Notes: a model not told the origin generated them from the letters alone. A stretch of 64,000 nucleotides of DNA from Candidatus Nanopelagicales bacterium (GCA_018401415.1 JAGYKV010000017.1:818001-882000), one strand, 5' to 3'. Counted from the first letter of the stretch, positions 34,767 to 45,426 are shown. Translations and numbers: made by a program.

Positions 34767-35813
34767 ATGAATGTATGCAAACGTGCAGTTGCTCTGGGGA
34801 GTTTCGGTATCAGTCTCGCTCTCATCTCGGGTTGCTCCGCAACGACCGACACAAGTGAGCCCCAGATTGTGCGCATGCTGACCCACGAGTCATTTGCTCT
34901 GAGCGATGAATTGATCGCCGAGTTGGCCGAGCAAGGAATCCAACTCGAAATCCTTGCGACCGGCGATGCCGGCAGCATGACGGCGTCGGCGGTGCTAGCC
35001 GCGGGGGCACCCACCGCAGACCTGATTTTCGGAGTAGACAACACCCTGATAACTCGAGCAGCGGGCGAAGGTGTATTTGCGCCGTACACATCCCCGGAAC
35101 TCGCCAATATCGCCCCCGAATTTCAATCCCTCACCGAAGAAGGTCTCGTCACCCCGATTGATTTCGGTGACGTGTGCATCAATGTGGATACGCAATGGTT
35201 TGCTGACAACAACGTGGAACCTCCAACGACCCTGGAGGAACTTCCCGCACTCGCCAATAGGTTGGTCGTGCAAGATCCCGGAACGTCTTCACCCGGTTTG
35301 GCATTCCTCCTTGCCACCGTCGTGCGCTTTGGTGATTCTTGGCCAGATTTTTGGACGCAACTGCGCGATGCAGGAGTGAAGGTTGCCGGGTCATGGACAG
35401 ATGCGTATTACACGGATTTCACTCTCAACGGTGGAGATCGACCATTGGTTGTTTCTTATGCCACGAGTCCCGCTGCTGAAGTTATTTTCGCTGAAGATCC
35501 AAGTGTGAGTGCGCCATCAACCCGCACATTGGTGGATAGTTGTTATCGTCAGATCGAGTTCGCTGGTGTGTTGGAGGGTGCCGCAAATCCAGCGGGGGCC
35601 GAAAAAGTTATCGACTGGCTCCTCTCCCCCACGGTGCAGGCGGACATTCCACTCAGTATGTTCGTGTACCCGGTGCGCACCGCCGTTGAACTGCCCCCCG
35701 TGTTTGCGGAGTTCACCCCGGTGGTGACTACCAGCGCGGAGTTGGATCCCGCCGTGATCAATGATGAACTCGATGGCATTCTCTCTCGTTGGGGTCAGGT
35801 GATGGGGCGCTGA
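34767..35813 (+). CDS. thiB: Thiamine ABC transporter, substrate-binding lipoprotein
   Basis: A 348-residue extracytoplasmic binding protein with lipoprotein signal (VALGSFGISLALISGCSA, lipobox ISGC). Family landmarks are MLTHESFALSDELIAEL near the N-terminus, TADLIFGVDNTLITRA, FGDVCINVDTQWF, VVQDPGTSSPGLAFLLATV and DAYYTDFTLNGGDRPLVVSYATSPA, which together match ThiB. It delivers thiamine or its phosphates to ThiPQ. The THI element upstream confirms the substrate class. Confidence 0.94.
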   Translation: MNVCKRAVALGSFGISLALISGCSATTDTSEPQIVRMLTHESFALSDELIAELAEQGIQLEILATGDAGSMTASAVLAAGAPTADLIFGVDNTLITRAAGEGVFAPYTSPELANIAPEFQSLTEEGLVTPIDFGDVCINVDTQWFADNNVEPPTTLEELPALANRLVVQDPGTSSPGLAFLLATVVRFGDSWPDFWTQLRDAGVKVAGSWTDAYYTDFTLNGGDRPLVVSYATSPAAEVIFAEDPSVSAPSTRTLVDSCYRQIEFAGVLEGAANPAGAEKVIDWLLSPTVQADIPLSMFVYPVRTAVELPPVFAEFTPVVTTSAELDPAVINDELDGILSRWGQVMGR

Positions 35814-37414
35814 GCACCCACATAGCTTTATTAGCTCGCCACTCCCCCACCTGGGTGAAGCGCGCATGGATTGTCCCTGTCCTTTTCTTCGCCACCTTCT
35901 TGATTTACCCGCTTGTCGTGCTGACTCGAACTGCCTGGACAGCTGACACTCTCGTGTCACTTACGAGCAGCAGCACATGGATGGTTGCACTCATTGCGAG
36001 TGTGCAGAGTGTGATCAGTGTTGGACTATCCCTAGCCATCGGCCTGCCCATTGCGGGAGTTTTGAGTCGTTATCAATTTCCCGGTCGATCATTTCTGTGG
36101 GCCTTGGTCACGGTGCCCTTCGTCTTACCCACTGTCGTTGTCGCCTTGGGATTCCAAGCGTTACTTGGCGGATTATTTGAACCGGGATTGATCCTTGTGG
36201 TGCTTGCCCACGCCTATATCAACATTGCCGTTGTTGTTCGAATAGTGGGAGCGCAATGGAGTGCCATTAACCCCCATCAAATGGTGGTAGCACGAACACT
36301 GGGTTCCACCCCTTGGCGAGTTTTTCGGACTATCACCATTCCGACTCTCACACCCTCAATTCTTGCGTCCGCGTGCGTTGTATTTGTATTTAGCTTCACC
36401 TCGCTCGGCATTGTCACCATTCTCGGCGACGGGTCAACCACCCGGACACTTGAGCAAGTGATTCTTCGTCAATCATCAGTGCTTCTTGACTTTCCCGGCG
36501 CACTTGCCAGCGCAATTCTTCAGTTGATTGTGGTCAGTTCAGCATTGTTTATTGCAGCGCGCTCACGCGGCACGGCTCTTACTCTCAGAACCGGCAACTC
36601 AACTCGAACTCACTACTCAATGGGGATTACGTCAAAGAAGACGGGGTTGTGGGTCTTCACAATCGCGTCACTGACCGCTGCCCTTGTGGTGGCTCCAATA
36701 GCTAGCATCATATGGGCGTCCCTTTCCGGCCGCGATGGATTCACTCTTGCGTGGTGGATTTCTCTCCCCGATTCATCTGAGGCCTTCTCCCGACTGGGTT
36801 CCCCATTGCATGCATTGGGCTTGTCTTTTGTCCTGGCGATATTCACCGCGCTCACTGCGGCTCTCGTTGGTGGAGCAATCGCAATTGCGGTCATGGGTCG
36901 CAATCCATTCATCGCTTTCCTGAGTCTGATTCCACTCGGACTTTCAGCGGCAACCGTCGGACTGGGCACACTCTTGGCATTTGGTCGAGCTCCGATTGAC
37001 CTTCGCGCCTCCGGAGTCCTCATTCCCATTGCTCACGCACTGGTAGCAGTGCCACTTGTGGTTGCACTTGCTGCACCAGTGCTCAGGGCCGCAGACCCGC
37101 GTCGAATGTTGGTTGCAAGCAGTCTGGGCGCCTCACCAAATCGAGCATGGTGGACTGCCTATGGAAATGTGATTCGAATGGTGATGTTGGCCGCGGGTGG
37201 CTTGGCGGGAGCCGTGTCACTGGGTGAATTCGGGGCTGCAACATTCCTTGCTCGGCCGGATTCCCCCACCGTGCCCATTCAAATCTCGAAATTGTTGACA
37301 CGACCGGGGGAACAGGCCTATGCAACAGCTGCAGTACTCAGTGTCACTTTGATTATCGCCACCCTCACACTCATGCTGGTTGTGGATCGAATGAATAACA
37401 AGGCGCGCGCATGA
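35789..37414 (+). CDS. thiP: Thiamine ABC transporter permease
   Basis: A 541-residue protein made of two fused permease halves, each with about six membrane helices and an EAA loop (ARTLGSTPWRVFRTITIPTL and ASSLGASPNRAWWTAYGNVI), as in ThiP and iron-type permeases. A TTG at 35789 inside the thiB 3' end is the longest start; CTG 35810 or GTG 35855 are alternatives, and the first 20 residues are not conserved-looking. It overlaps thiB and, as ATGA, thiQ. Confidence 0.92.
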   Translation: MGSGDGALSTHIALLARHSPTWVKRAWIVPVLFFATFLIYPLVVLTRTAWTADTLVSLTSSSTWMVALIASVQSVISVGLSLAIGLPIAGVLSRYQFPGRSFLWALVTVPFVLPTVVVALGFQALLGGLFEPGLILVVLAHAYINIAVVVRIVGAQWSAINPHQMVVARTLGSTPWRVFRTITIPTLTPSILASACVVFVFSFTSLGIVTILGDGSTTRTLEQVILRQSSVLLDFPGALASAILQLIVVSSALFIAARSRGTALTLRTGNSTRTHYSMGITSKKTGLWVFTIASLTAALVVAPIASIIWASLSGRDGFTLAWWISLPDSSEAFSRLGSPLHALGLSFVLAIFTALTAALVGGAIAIAVMGRNPFIAFLSLIPLGLSAATVGLGTLLAFGRAPIDLRASGVLIPIAHALVAVPLVVALAAPVLRAADPRRMLVASSLGASPNRAWWTAYGNVIRMVMLAAGGLAGAVSLGEFGAATFLARPDSPTVPIQISKLLTRPGEQAYATAAVLSVTLIIATLTLMLVVDRMNNKARA

Positions 37415-38046
37415 CAATGTCTACTTCGAGTCTTGCCCTGAAAGAATTGGTTATCGGATACTCCCACCCACTCCTTGAGCCACTTTCGATAGACATTCGT
37501 GCGGGGGAAACGCTCGCGGTGCTGGGACCAAGCGGGTGCGGAAAATCCACCTTACTTGCCACCATTGTCGGAATGACTCCAGCGTTATCAGGTTCGATCT
37601 TTCTCAACGACCGGGATGTATCCAGTGTGCCCATTCATCAGCGAGGAATCGGATTGGTATTTCAAGAACCACTCCTGTTCTCGCATCTGTCACTCATTGA
37701 CAACATTGCCTATGGCCTCAGAGCCGCGCATGTTGACAGAGAAGTGGCTCGAAGCAAAGCCGAGGAACTTCTTCATTGGGTGGGACTTAACTCGATTAAG
37801 CATCAGAAAACATGGGAAATTTCCGGTGGACAGGCCGGGCGCGTTGCTCTCGCACGTGCACTGGCGCCCAATCCTCAGGCGCTCCTCTTTGATGAGCCCT
37901 ACAGCGCACTTGACACTGAAATACGAATACGTCTATCCCAAGAAGTCCGCGATCTGCTTCGGCAACGAAATATTCCCGCCATTCACGTGACCCACGACCG
38001 GTTCGAAGCCGAGTCCGTAGCCGATCAACTACTCGTACTTACATAA
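37411..38046 (+). CDS. thiQ: Thiamine ABC transporter ATP-binding protein
   Basis: A 211-residue ATPase with Walker A GPSGCGKST, Q-loop VFQEPLLF, signature ISGGQAGRVALARAL, Walker B LLFDEPYSALD and switch His in VTHDRFEAE. The signature has AG where most family members have QQ or RQ (SGGQxQR). It lacks the C-terminal regulatory domain, as ThiQ does. It is the third gene of the riboswitch-controlled operon, overlapping thiP by 4 bp. Confidence 0.93.
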   Translation: MTMSTSSLALKELVIGYSHPLLEPLSIDIRAGETLAVLGPSGCGKSTLLATIVGMTPALSGSIFLNDRDVSSVPIHQRGIGLVFQEPLLFSHLSLIDNIAYGLRAAHVDREVARSKAEELLHWVGLNSIKHQKTWEISGGQAGRVALARALAPNPQALLFDEPYSALDTEIRIRLSQEVRDLLRQRNIPAIHVTHDRFEAESVADQLLVLT

Positions 38047-38062
38047 CTGCGATACTCGGGTT

Positions 38063-39145
38063 GTGGAAGCAAGTGACAGAGTGGCGAGGCTGAAGAGATT
38101 CAAGCCAACGACCTACGCTCGCCTTGCTGCCTTGACATCGCTCGCTGCCTTTGGCGCCTATCTCGCCTCCGAGACACTGCCTTATGTCTCACCCGTACCG
38201 GCAGCGATTACAGCAGTGGTTGCCACTCGAGTCACTTTTCACCACGCTGCCAAGGAGACGTTCATTCAATTACTGGGGGCGCTCGTTGGAGCGGCGGTGG
38301 CTCTCGGAATTGTGTCGGTGATCGGCTCTGGTGCCGTTGTCATTCTGTTATTGGTTTTACTCAGTTTTGTCATGGCGCGGGTCATGCAATATGCAAACCC
38401 GGACGAATCACCCGCCGTGGCCGCTTCATTGTCTGTCACGGTCATCTTGGTCGTGGGATCACACCTGACGACGGAACTCGCCTTCGAGAGATTCAATGGT
38501 GTTGTCATTGGTGCATTGTTTGCTCTGGTCGCTTCGTTCCTCGCTTCCCCCACGCGTGATACCCAAAAATTAGCCGCCGGTCTTGCACAGGTTCAGGTCC
38601 AACTTGCAGAAGTGTTAGCGCAAATAGCTCGTGATCTCCGAGATAACCCAACTCGTACCGATGCCCGTCTTTGGCATGATCAGGCCGTTGAATTAAGAAA
38701 CCAAGTTCTCGGACTTGCTGCCCAATACGAGGATCTATCCAAACATTCGAGGTGGAGTCCCCGAATCCACAACACGGATTTAGTTCAACTCAAAGAGTTA
38801 CTGCGTGCCAATCAAGTGATGAGTGCCCGTGTATTGAGTATTGCCAACGATTTGAGATCTGCCACGCGTGGGGACTCTTCACCCCAGATTCCGCAGGCCG
38901 CTCTCTCACCTCTAGCTGACCTCATTGAACTTGCAGCAGACAATATGGCAACGGATGATCCCACCGAAAGTATTGGCGCGACAGCGGCACATCAGGCTGT
39001 CCGCGGTGCGGATTTGACCGCCCAAATTGCTTTGATTGGGGGGATTGTTTCCCACGTGAATCAGATCAACCGAGCATCAACTCACGAGACGGAAGACACC
39101 CGATCGATCACTGGTTTACAACCCGAGATTAAACCAAAGGATTAA
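38063..39145 (+). CDS. FUSC/aromatic-acid-exporter-like membrane protein
   Basis: A 360-residue protein. The N-terminal membrane half (about 15-165) has six helices (for example ITAVVATRVTFHHA, AVVILLLVLLSFVMARVMQY, ATLLVGALFALV-type segments). A long cytoplasmic helical half follows, with AGLAQVQVQLAEVLAQIARD. The small FUSC (DUF939) family is proposed to export aromatic or other organic acids; no substrate evidence exists here. The start at 38063 is GTG/alternative and lies 17 bp after thiQ, so it may ride on the thiamine operon. Confidence 0.78.
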   Translation: MEASDRVARLKRFKPTTYARLAALTSLAAFGAYLASETLPYVSPVPAAITAVVATRVTFHHAAKETFIQLLGALVGAAVALGIVSVIGSGAVVILLLVLLSFVMARVMQYANPDESPAVAASLSVTVILVVGSHLTTELAFERFNGVVIGALFALVASFLASPTRDTQKLAAGLAQVQVQLAEVLAQIARDLRDNPTRTDARLWHDQAVELRNQVLGLAAQYEDLSKHSRWSPRIHNTDLVQLKELLRANQVMSARVLSIANDLRSATRGDSSPQIPQAALSPLADLIELAADNMATDDPTESIGATAAHQAVRGADLTAQIALIGGIVSHVNQINRASTHETEDTRSITGLQPEIKPKD

Positions 39146-39171
39146 CTCCGTGTATGACCTTCACCATTACA

Positions 39172-39633
39172 TCAGTTGAGTTCAGCGAGTGCTGCCAGAT
39201 AGTCATCCGCATTGCGAGCATCACCCGGTCCATTACTCACCGACCAACGTACGACCCCGTCTTTGTCAATGACAAATGCTGCACGGGTGGCAAATCCTTT
39301 ATCCTCCAGGAAAGCGCCATACTGTTGAGCGACAGCTCCATGCGGATAAAAATCACTCAGCAGATTGTGTGTCAAGTTTTCCTGCTCGGAAAATACTTTG
39401 AGCGTGTATGCAGAATCACATGAGATGCTGAGAACCTCAGTGGTGTCGTTGATGAAATCAGGGCGACGATCGCGGATGGTGCACAACTCGTCGGTGCATA
39501 AGCCCGTGAAAGCAAATGGGTAAAACATGACGACCACATTTTTCTTACCACGGTAATCGGATAAAGTTACAGACTCACCAAATTGATTGGACAGGGTGAA
39601 ATCAGGCGCAAGGTCTCCCACAGAAATTGTCAT
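39172..39633 (-). CDS. ahpE: AhpE-type one-Cys peroxiredoxin
   Basis: A 153-residue thiol peroxidase that reduces peroxides. The thioredoxin fold starts VGDLAPDFTLSNQFGESVTL. The peroxidatic Cys is in PFAFTGLCTDELC (about 45), with the partner Arg in VVRWSVSN. A second Cys lies in TDELCTIRD, four residues after the first. AhpE next to DUF3052 and aceE is the mycobacterial order (Rv2238c-Rv2239c-Rv2241). It is convergent with the FUSC gene and downstream of DUF3052 by 9 bp. Confidence 0.92.
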   Translation of the reverse strand: MTISVGDLAPDFTLSNQFGESVTLSDYRGKKNVVVMFYPFAFTGLCTDELCTIRDRRPDFINDTTEVLSISCDSAYTLKVFSEQENLTHNLLSDFYPHGAVAQQYGAFLEDKGFATRAAFVIDKDGVVRWSVSNGPGDARNADDYLAALAELN

Positions 39634-39642
39634 GGTGGAACT

Positions 39643-40068
39643 CTAGCGTTTGGCTCGCGGTGCCACCAGTCGAGTTCCTTGCCATTGGGATCCGGCACTA
39701 ATGGTGCTCGTTTGGCGCAGTCCTGCGGTTTGTGCCGCCTCGGTGATGTCTTCGGGCTCGATATGGCCATCGCGCCCGGGCTTGGGTGTCAACAACCACA
39801 CAACACCCTGATCCGCGAGCGGAGTAATGGAATCGACCAACGCGTCTGTCAGGTCACCATCGTCTTCGCGGAACCACAAGATGGCCACGTCCACTACATC
39901 TTCATAGTCAAGATCCACCATGTCGGAACCCGTTGCAGCAACAATTCCCGCCCGAATATTTGGATCAGAATCGGAATCATGGCCAATTTCTTGCACCACG
40001 AGCCCCGATTCGAGACCTAGTCGTGAGGCCAGTTCCTGGGTCTCACCGGATGAAGCTGGGGAGCTCAC
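39643..40068 (-). CDS. DUF3052 family protein
   Basis: A 141-residue actinobacterial protein (Rv2239c family) of unknown role. Visible landmarks are ASRLGLESGLVVQEIGHDSD, the acidic MVDLDYEDVVDVAILWFRED and LADQGVVWLLTPKPGRDGHI followed by EPEDITEAAQTAGL. It is acidic and soluble. It forms an operon with ahpE and is divergent from aceE in the usual arrangement. Confidence 0.88.
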   Translation of the reverse strand: MSSPASSGETQELASRLGLESGLVVQEIGHDSDSDPNIRAGIVAATGSDMVDLDYEDVVDVAILWFREDDGDLTDALVDSITPLADQGVVWLLTPKPGRDGHIEPEDITEAAQTAGLRQTSTISAGSQWQGTRLVAPRAKR

Positions 40069-40360
40069 CGCACTCCTTCATTTGATTCACAAGCGCTAGT
40101 CCACCGAAATATGGGTCACTTGGCAAGTGATTTGGCGTAACGAACCCAAATTTGGTCCTGAATAGTCCGAATTTCGGCTTCCCCACGGGATCGGGCCGAT
40201 GGATGTCGGTGCCGCCGTTGCCTAAAAACGAGGGTCATGTGCTTCGCGCTCCGCAATGCGAGAGAATACGGAGTAGCGGAAACGACCCTCAGCAGTTCAT
40301 CGCTTCCAGCTGATGCCCATGACCGGAGACCCCGGGAAATCACAGGCGAAAGGTATAACA

Positions 40361-43087
40361 GTGACTGACCCACAAGGCTCATTGATCGCAGGCGGACTAC
40401 CCACCCAATACGTGGATGTCGACCCCTCGGAGACCCGTGAGTGGCTCGAATCATTTGACAAGATGGTTGAGCATGGTGGAACCTACCGCGCTCGGTATCT
40501 CATGCTGTCACTGCTCCGCCGTGCCGCCGAGCAAAATGTGGGTGTTCCCAGTCTTCGCAGCACGGACTACATCAACACGATTTCACCCGACCGCGAACCT
40601 TGGTTCCCCGGCGATGAATTTGTAGAACGGCGTATCCGCGCCATGATTCGGTGGAATGCAGCGATCATGGTGCACAGAGCACAGCGACCCGGCATATCTG
40701 TGGGCGGCCACATATCCACGTATGCAAGTTCAGCGACCCTGTATGAAGTCGGGTTTAATCACTTCTTCAAAGGTCCCGATCATCCTGCCGGTGCCGATCA
40801 AATTTTCTTTCAAGGGCACGCCTCACCTGGAATGTATGCCCGGGCATTTGTTGAAGGTCGCCTGACCGAGGCGCAAATGGATGGATTCCGACAGGAACTT
40901 TCCCACCCCGCTGGTGGCCTCCCCTCCTATCCGCACCCCCGTCTAATGCCGTGGTTCTGGCAATTCCCCACGGTGTCCATGGGCCTAGGTCCATTAAACG
41001 CGATCTATCAGGCCCGATTCAACAAGTATCTGCACAATCGAGGATTCGCGGATACCTCCGAACAAAAAGTGTGGGCATTTCTCGGCGATGGCGAAATGGA
41101 CGAGGTTGAAGCTGTAGGTGCAATTGGTCTGGCCGCCCGTGAAGAACTCGATAACCTCATTTTCGTGGTCAACGCAAACCTGCAGCGACTCGATGGTCCC
41201 GTCCGCGGAAACGGCAAGATCATTCAGGAACTTGAATCCCTGTTCCGTGGCGCGGGCTGGAATGTGATCAAGGTGATCTGGGGACGTCAGTGGGATGAAC
41301 TTCTCGCCGCTGACCGCGATGGCGCACTCGTGAATTTGATGAACAACACACACGATGGTGACTTCCAAACCTACAAAGCCGAAGGTGGCGCATTTGTTCG
41401 CGAGCACTTCTTCGGTCGCGACCCCCGCACGGCAAAACTGGTTGCAACATGGAGCGATGAAGATATTTGGAATCTTTCCCGTGGCGGTCACGACTACCGC
41501 AAAATGTATGCCGCGTACAAGGCTGCGACCGAGACCAAGGGTCAGCCCACGCTTATTTTGGCCAAGACAATCAAGGGCTGGACACTCGGTTCGAGTTTTG
41601 AGGCTCGGAATTCAACGCACCAAATGAAAAAACTCTCACTGGATGACTTAAAAGAGTTCCGCGATCGCTTGCACATCCCGATCGCAGATTCACAACTCGA
41701 TCCTTATCTACCACCGTATTACAACCCCGGACTGCAAGATGAAAACTTGGCGTACATGATGGAAAGGCGCCGCAAATTGGGGGGCTCCCTTCCCACCCGA
41801 CGTGAAAAATCACGCCCGTTGGCGCTGCCTGGTAAGAAGGTCTACGAGGCAGTTAACCGCGGTTCGGGTAACCAGCCCATTGCAACAACCATGGCTTTCG
41901 TCCGGCTATTGAAAGACTTGCTCAAGGATGAAAATATTGGGAAGCGATTTGTTCCGATCATTCCGGACGAAGCTCGAACTTTTGGCATGGATTCCCTCTT
42001 TCCCACCGCCATGATTTATTCTCCGCACGGCCAGCAGTACACATCCGTTGACCGCGAACTCATTCTGAGTTACAAGGAATCGATTACCGGGCAAATCCTT
42101 CATGAAGGTATTAATGAAGCAGGTTCGGTGGCTTCATTCACGGCCGCGGGCTCTTCCTATTCAACACACGATGAACCGATGATCCCGGTGTACGTCTTCT
42201 ATTCCATGTTTGGATTCCAACGCACCGGCGATGCGTTTTGGGCAGCCGGAGACCAGATGGTCCGCGGATTCGTCATCGGTGCAACTGCGGGACGCACCAC
42301 ATTAAATGGTGAAGGCTTGCAACATGAAGATGGACATTCGATTCTGTTGGCAAGCACGAACCCTGCAGTTGTGTCTTATGACCCCGCATACGGTTACGAA
42401 TTGGGTCATATTGTGAAAGATGGTCTTCGCCGCATGTACGGCGAAAACTCCGAAAATATTTATTATTACCTGACCGTGTACAACGAGCCATATGTCCAGC
42501 CTGCCGAGCCGGACAATCTGGACGTTGACGGACTTCTACGCGGAATGTATCTCTTGAGTGAAGGCCACGGTGATGGTCAGAAAGCACAAATTTTGGCGAG
42601 TGGGGTTGCCGTTCCGTGGGCGTTAAAGGCACAGGAACTTCTCCGAGATGATTGGGGGGTCGTTGCCGATATCTGGTCGGTGACTTCGTGGAATGAACTC
42701 CGACGCGATGGACTGGAAGCGGATCGATTTAATTTGCTCCACCCAGAGCGGGAGCGCCAGGTTGCCTTTGTGAGCAGCAAACTACAAGGGCGCGAAGGTC
42801 CGGTCATTGCGGTTTCGGACTTTATGCGAGCCGTGCAGGATCAAATTCGGCCGTGGGTCGGTGCGCCTTTTGCCACATTGGGTACCGACGGCTTTGGTTT
42901 ATCTGATACTCGGGGAGCACTGCGCCGCCATTTTCTTGTCGATGCGGAATCAATCACCGTCCAAACGCTTTCATGTTTGGCCGCACAGGGCCTCGTAGAT
43001 GCACATATCGTTCAGGAAGCAATTGATAAATATCAACTCCAGGATCCCTCGGCAGCCGATGCGGGGAATACGGAAGGATCAGGCTGA
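40361..43087 (+). CDS. aceE: Pyruvate dehydrogenase E1, homodimeric type
   Basis: Thiamine-dependent decarboxylation of pyruvate, first step of acetyl-CoA formation. The protein is about 908 residues. The N-terminal block has [35 protein letters not shown] and [14 protein letters not shown]. The TPP motif reads [26 protein letters not shown]...NANLQRLDG. The second half has [19 protein letters not shown] and [21 protein letters not shown] 40361 ([12 protein letters not shown]) has AAAGG seven bases upstream and is preferred to the ATG 16 codons earlier. The E2 and E3 genes are not in this window. Confidence 0.95.
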   Translation: MTDPQGSLIAGGLPTQYVDVDPSETREWLESFDKMVEHGGTYRARYLMLSLLRRAAEQNVGVPSLRSTDYINTISPDREPWFPGDEFVERRIRAMIRWNAAIMVHRAQRPGISVGGHISTYASSATLYEVGFNHFFKGPDHPAGADQIFFQGHASPGMYARAFVEGRLTEAQMDGFRQELSHPAGGLPSYPHPRLMPWFWQFPTVSMGLGPLNAIYQARFNKYLHNRGFADTSEQKVWAFLGDGEMDEVEAVGAIGLAAREELDNLIFVVNANLQRLDGPVRGNGKIIQELESLFRGAGWNVIKVIWGRQWDELLAADRDGALVNLMNNTHDGDFQTYKAEGGAFVREHFFGRDPRTAKLVATWSDEDIWNLSRGGHDYRKMYAAYKAATETKGQPTLILAKTIKGWTLGSSFEARNSTHQMKKLSLDDLKEFRDRLHIPIADSQLDPYLPPYYNPGLQDENLAYMMERRRKLGGSLPTRREKSRPLALPGKKVYEAVNRGSGNQPIATTMAFVRLLKDLLKDENIGKRFVPIIPDEARTFGMDSLFPTAMIYSPHGQQYTSVDRELILSYKESITGQILHEGINEAGSVASFTAAGSSYSTHDEPMIPVYVFYSMFGFQRTGDAFWAAGDQMVRGFVIGATAGRTTLNGEGLQHEDGHSILLASTNPAVVSYDPAYGYELGHIVKDGLRRMYGENSENIYYYLTVYNEPYVQPAEPDNLDVDGLLRGMYLLSEGHGDGQKAQILASGVAVPWALKAQELLRDDWGVVADIWSVTSWNELRRDGLEADRFNLLHPERERQVAFVSSKLQGREGPVIAVSDFMRAVQDQIRPWVGAPFATLGTDGFGLSDTRGALRRHFLVDAESITVQTLSCLAAQGLVDAHIVQEAIDKYQLQDPSAADAGNTEGSG

Positions 43088-43088
43088 C

Positions 43089-44246
43089 ATGAATACGGAT
43101 CCCAAGCGCTTCCTGAAGTACTTGAAAGCTGAGCGCAACGCGTCACTTCTGTATCGATCACTGGCAGAGACGGTGGACGGGGATCGACGTGAGGCACTCA
43201 TTGAACTGGCCGATATCGAAGATAAACACGCCGCTCATTGGATTGAAAAACTCAATGAATACGGGGTCGAGGTTCCTCCACCACCTACCGCACTGGATCC
43301 AGAGGATAAAGCACTTGTTTCCCGAGCGACATCAATGGGTTTGAGCAGTGTGCTGACCACCCTGGAAGAGAATGAAGGTGCCGACGCTGGCATGTATGAC
43401 GATGAACCCGAAGCACTGGCGTCCATGCCGACCGATGAACGCGAACATGCCACAGTTTTTCGGAACATGCTAGAAGGTTCAAGCCCCGCACCCGGTTACC
43501 AAACAGCAGACCACCGAGTTGCATCCGATGCCAATGGTGGCATGGAGCCATGGCACAAGGTGGACAAATCTGGATCCGTTCGCGCGGCCGTTTTCGGAAT
43601 CTCCGACGGCCTGGTGTCTAACACGGCACTCGTCATGGGATTCGCCGGAGCCAGTATCGCCGGAGCCCTGGACAACAGCACCGTTCTCTTCGCCGGGCTC
43701 GCCGGTCTTCTGGCCGGCGCTTTCTCCATGGCGGCGGGCGAATATGTCAGCGTTGCCAGCCAACGGGATCTCTTTCAGCGGGAGATCGAAATGGAAGCCC
43801 GGGAGTTGCGCGAGAAACCCGAAGAGGAACAGAAGGAACTGGAACTTATTTACCGGGCCAAGGGGGTTTCGCGTGAAGACGCCGCTCGAGTTGCCGCGCA
43901 AATCATGGCCGATCCCAAAATCGCACTTGACACTCTCGTGCGCGAGGAATTGGGACTGGATCCAAATGAATTGGGCAGTCCGGTCAAGGTGGCAATTTCC
44001 AGTTTTCTGGCATTTTCTATCGGTGCGAGTGTGGCTGTAATTCCTTATGCACTTTTGAGTGGTACGGCTGCCTTTATAACTGCAATTATTGCGGCCGTGA
44101 TTGCACTGTGCGTTGTGGGTGGCATGGTGGGCAGGTTCTCCGGTCGGGGAATCGTGTTCAGCGCTATGCGCCAACTCATGTGGGGAACCGGTGCAGCAGC
44201 CGTAACTTATATTGTGGGCAGTGTTATCGGCGTTAATGTGAGTTAG
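43089..44246 (+). CDS. MbfA-like protein: ferritin-like domain fused to VIT1/CCC1 transporter
   Basis: A 385-residue protein. The N-terminal ferritin-like (rubrerythrin) domain (about 1-130) has two ExxH diiron motifs, IEDKHAAHW and EREHATVF, and a preceding Glu-bearing helix, LKAERNASLLYRSLAE. The C-terminal VIT1 domain (about 160-385) has SVRAAVFGISDGLVSNTALV, the AGAFSMAAGEYVSVASQRDL segment and three further helices. This combination matches MbfA, which exports iron and protects against peroxide. It starts one base after the aceE stop codon, so it may be co-transcribed with pyruvate dehydrogenase. Confidence 0.85.
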   Translation: MNTDPKRFLKYLKAERNASLLYRSLAETVDGDRREALIELADIEDKHAAHWIEKLNEYGVEVPPPPTALDPEDKALVSRATSMGLSSVLTTLEENEGADAGMYDDEPEALASMPTDEREHATVFRNMLEGSSPAPGYQTADHRVASDANGGMEPWHKVDKSGSVRAAVFGISDGLVSNTALVMGFAGASIAGALDNSTVLFAGLAGLLAGAFSMAAGEYVSVASQRDLFQREIEMEARELREKPEEEQKELELIYRAKGVSREDAARVAAQIMADPKIALDTLVREELGLDPNELGSPVKVAISSFLAFSIGASVAVIPYALLSGTAAFITAIIAAVIALCVVGGMVGRFSGRGIVFSAMRQLMWGTGAAAVTYIVGSVIGVNVS

Positions 44247-44280
44247 TGAAATCACTATCTAATGCATGCCAATCTAATGT

Positions 44281-45426
44281 GTGCCCATGAGCAGTGACTC
44301 GGTCACCGCCCGACTCACTCAAGCATCCGGCGCGCTCGCGACAGCTGTCGCAAACAGGATGGAAGAAACCTTGCCGTGGTACCGCGAACTTGGCGCCCAA
44401 GAACGCTCATGGGTTGGACAGGTTGCCCAAGCAGGTATCCAGGCTTTCATTGATTGGAACTCACACCCCGATAAAGACATCACCCTGACCTCCGATGTCT
44501 TTGGTGCAGCACCTCGTGAACTCACTCGCGCCGTCTCTTTTGAACAGACGGTGGCATTGGTTCGGACCACCATCAATGTGGTTGAGACATCTGTCGACTC
44601 CTTTATTCCTCCGAAGGAGCAACAGCAATTCCGCGAAGCGGTACTGAGATATTCCAGAGAGATAGCTTTTTCCGCGGCCGAGGTGTACGCAAGAGCCGCG
44701 GAATCGCGTGGGGCTTGGGACGCTCGACTCGAAGCACTCATCATTGATGCTCTCATGCGCGACAGCGCGACCGATGAAATATTGAGTCAAGCCAGCGCAC
44801 TGGGCTGGTCTACCACCGGTTCTACCCTCGTGATGGCCGGGTCCCCACCTGAAGTGGATGCCGAGGCCGCACTTTCTGTCATGCGTAGGGCGGCGACAAA
44901 CCACTCATTAGACCTGCTGACCGGAATTCAAGGAACCATCATGTTCGCCGTGATTGGCGGAAGCGGGCTTGACTCGAACATCACTCCGCGACTGATCACT
45001 CCCTATTTCGGCCCGGGTGCTGTGGTGGTAAGTGACACGGTTACCGGCCTCACGGAAATCGGGGCCGCGGCGCAGGCTTGTGTTTCGGCATTGCGGGCAG
45101 CACATTCTTGGACCGCGCCTCCTCGGCCCGTCCATGTCAGTGAACTTCTCCCCGAGCGCGCGGTACTCGGTGACACTGCAGCCAGGGAAGAACTCATTGC
45201 CCATATTTTTCGCCCACTGGCCGGCGACCCCGCACTTCTCGAAACCGCGGTTGCCTATCTGGATAACTCCCAATCATTAGAAGCCACCGGTCGCGCTATT
45301 TTCGTGCACCCGAATACCGTTCGCTACCGCATCAAACGGATTGCGGATCTCACCGGCTACGACCTCACCACCTCCCGGGAAGCATTTGCCATCCGCCTTT
45401 CGATTCTCTTAGGCCGACTCACTTAG
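44281..45426 (+). CDS. fasR: FasR-type (PucR-like) regulator of fatty-acid synthesis
   Basis: A 381-residue regulator heading the fatty-acid gene cluster, as Rv2242 does in M. tuberculosis and FasR in Streptomyces. The C-terminal PucR-type helix-turn-helix is clear: LDNSQSLEATGRAIFVHPNT followed by VRYRIKRIADLTGYDL. The central and N-terminal parts are helical with a GGDEF-like core typical of the family. The start is GTG 44281 or ATG 44287 (MSSDSVTARL) without a Shine-Dalgarno sequence. Two 15-bp near-repeats (ATCTAATGxxTGCC) lie immediately upstream at 44257-44286. Its stop codon lies in a 14-bp triplicate. Confidence 0.88.
   Translation: MPMSSDSVTARLTQASGALATAVANRMEETLPWYRELGAQERSWVGQVAQAGIQAFIDWNSHPDKDITLTSDVFGAAPRELTRAVSFEQTVALVRTTINVVETSVDSFIPPKEQQQFREAVLRYSREIAFSAAEVYARAAESRGAWDARLEALIIDALMRDSATDEILSQASALGWSTTGSTLVMAGSPPEVDAEAALSVMRRAATNHSLDLLTGIQGTIMFAVIGGSGLDSNITPRLITPYFGPGAVVVSDTVTGLTEIGAAAQACVSALRAAHSWTAPPRPVHVSELLPERAVLGDTAAREELIAHIFRPLAGDPALLETAVAYLDNSQSLEATGRAIFVHPNTVRYRIKRIADLTGYDLTTSREAFAIRLSILLGRLT

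Noticed and set aside
40116..40238. Possible 40-aa minus-strand ORF between DUF3052 and aceE ending WVRYAKSLAK
   Set aside because: The C-terminal half looks protein-like, but it is very short, has no convincing ribosome-binding site and covers the likely aceE promoter. Not enough support for a gene.
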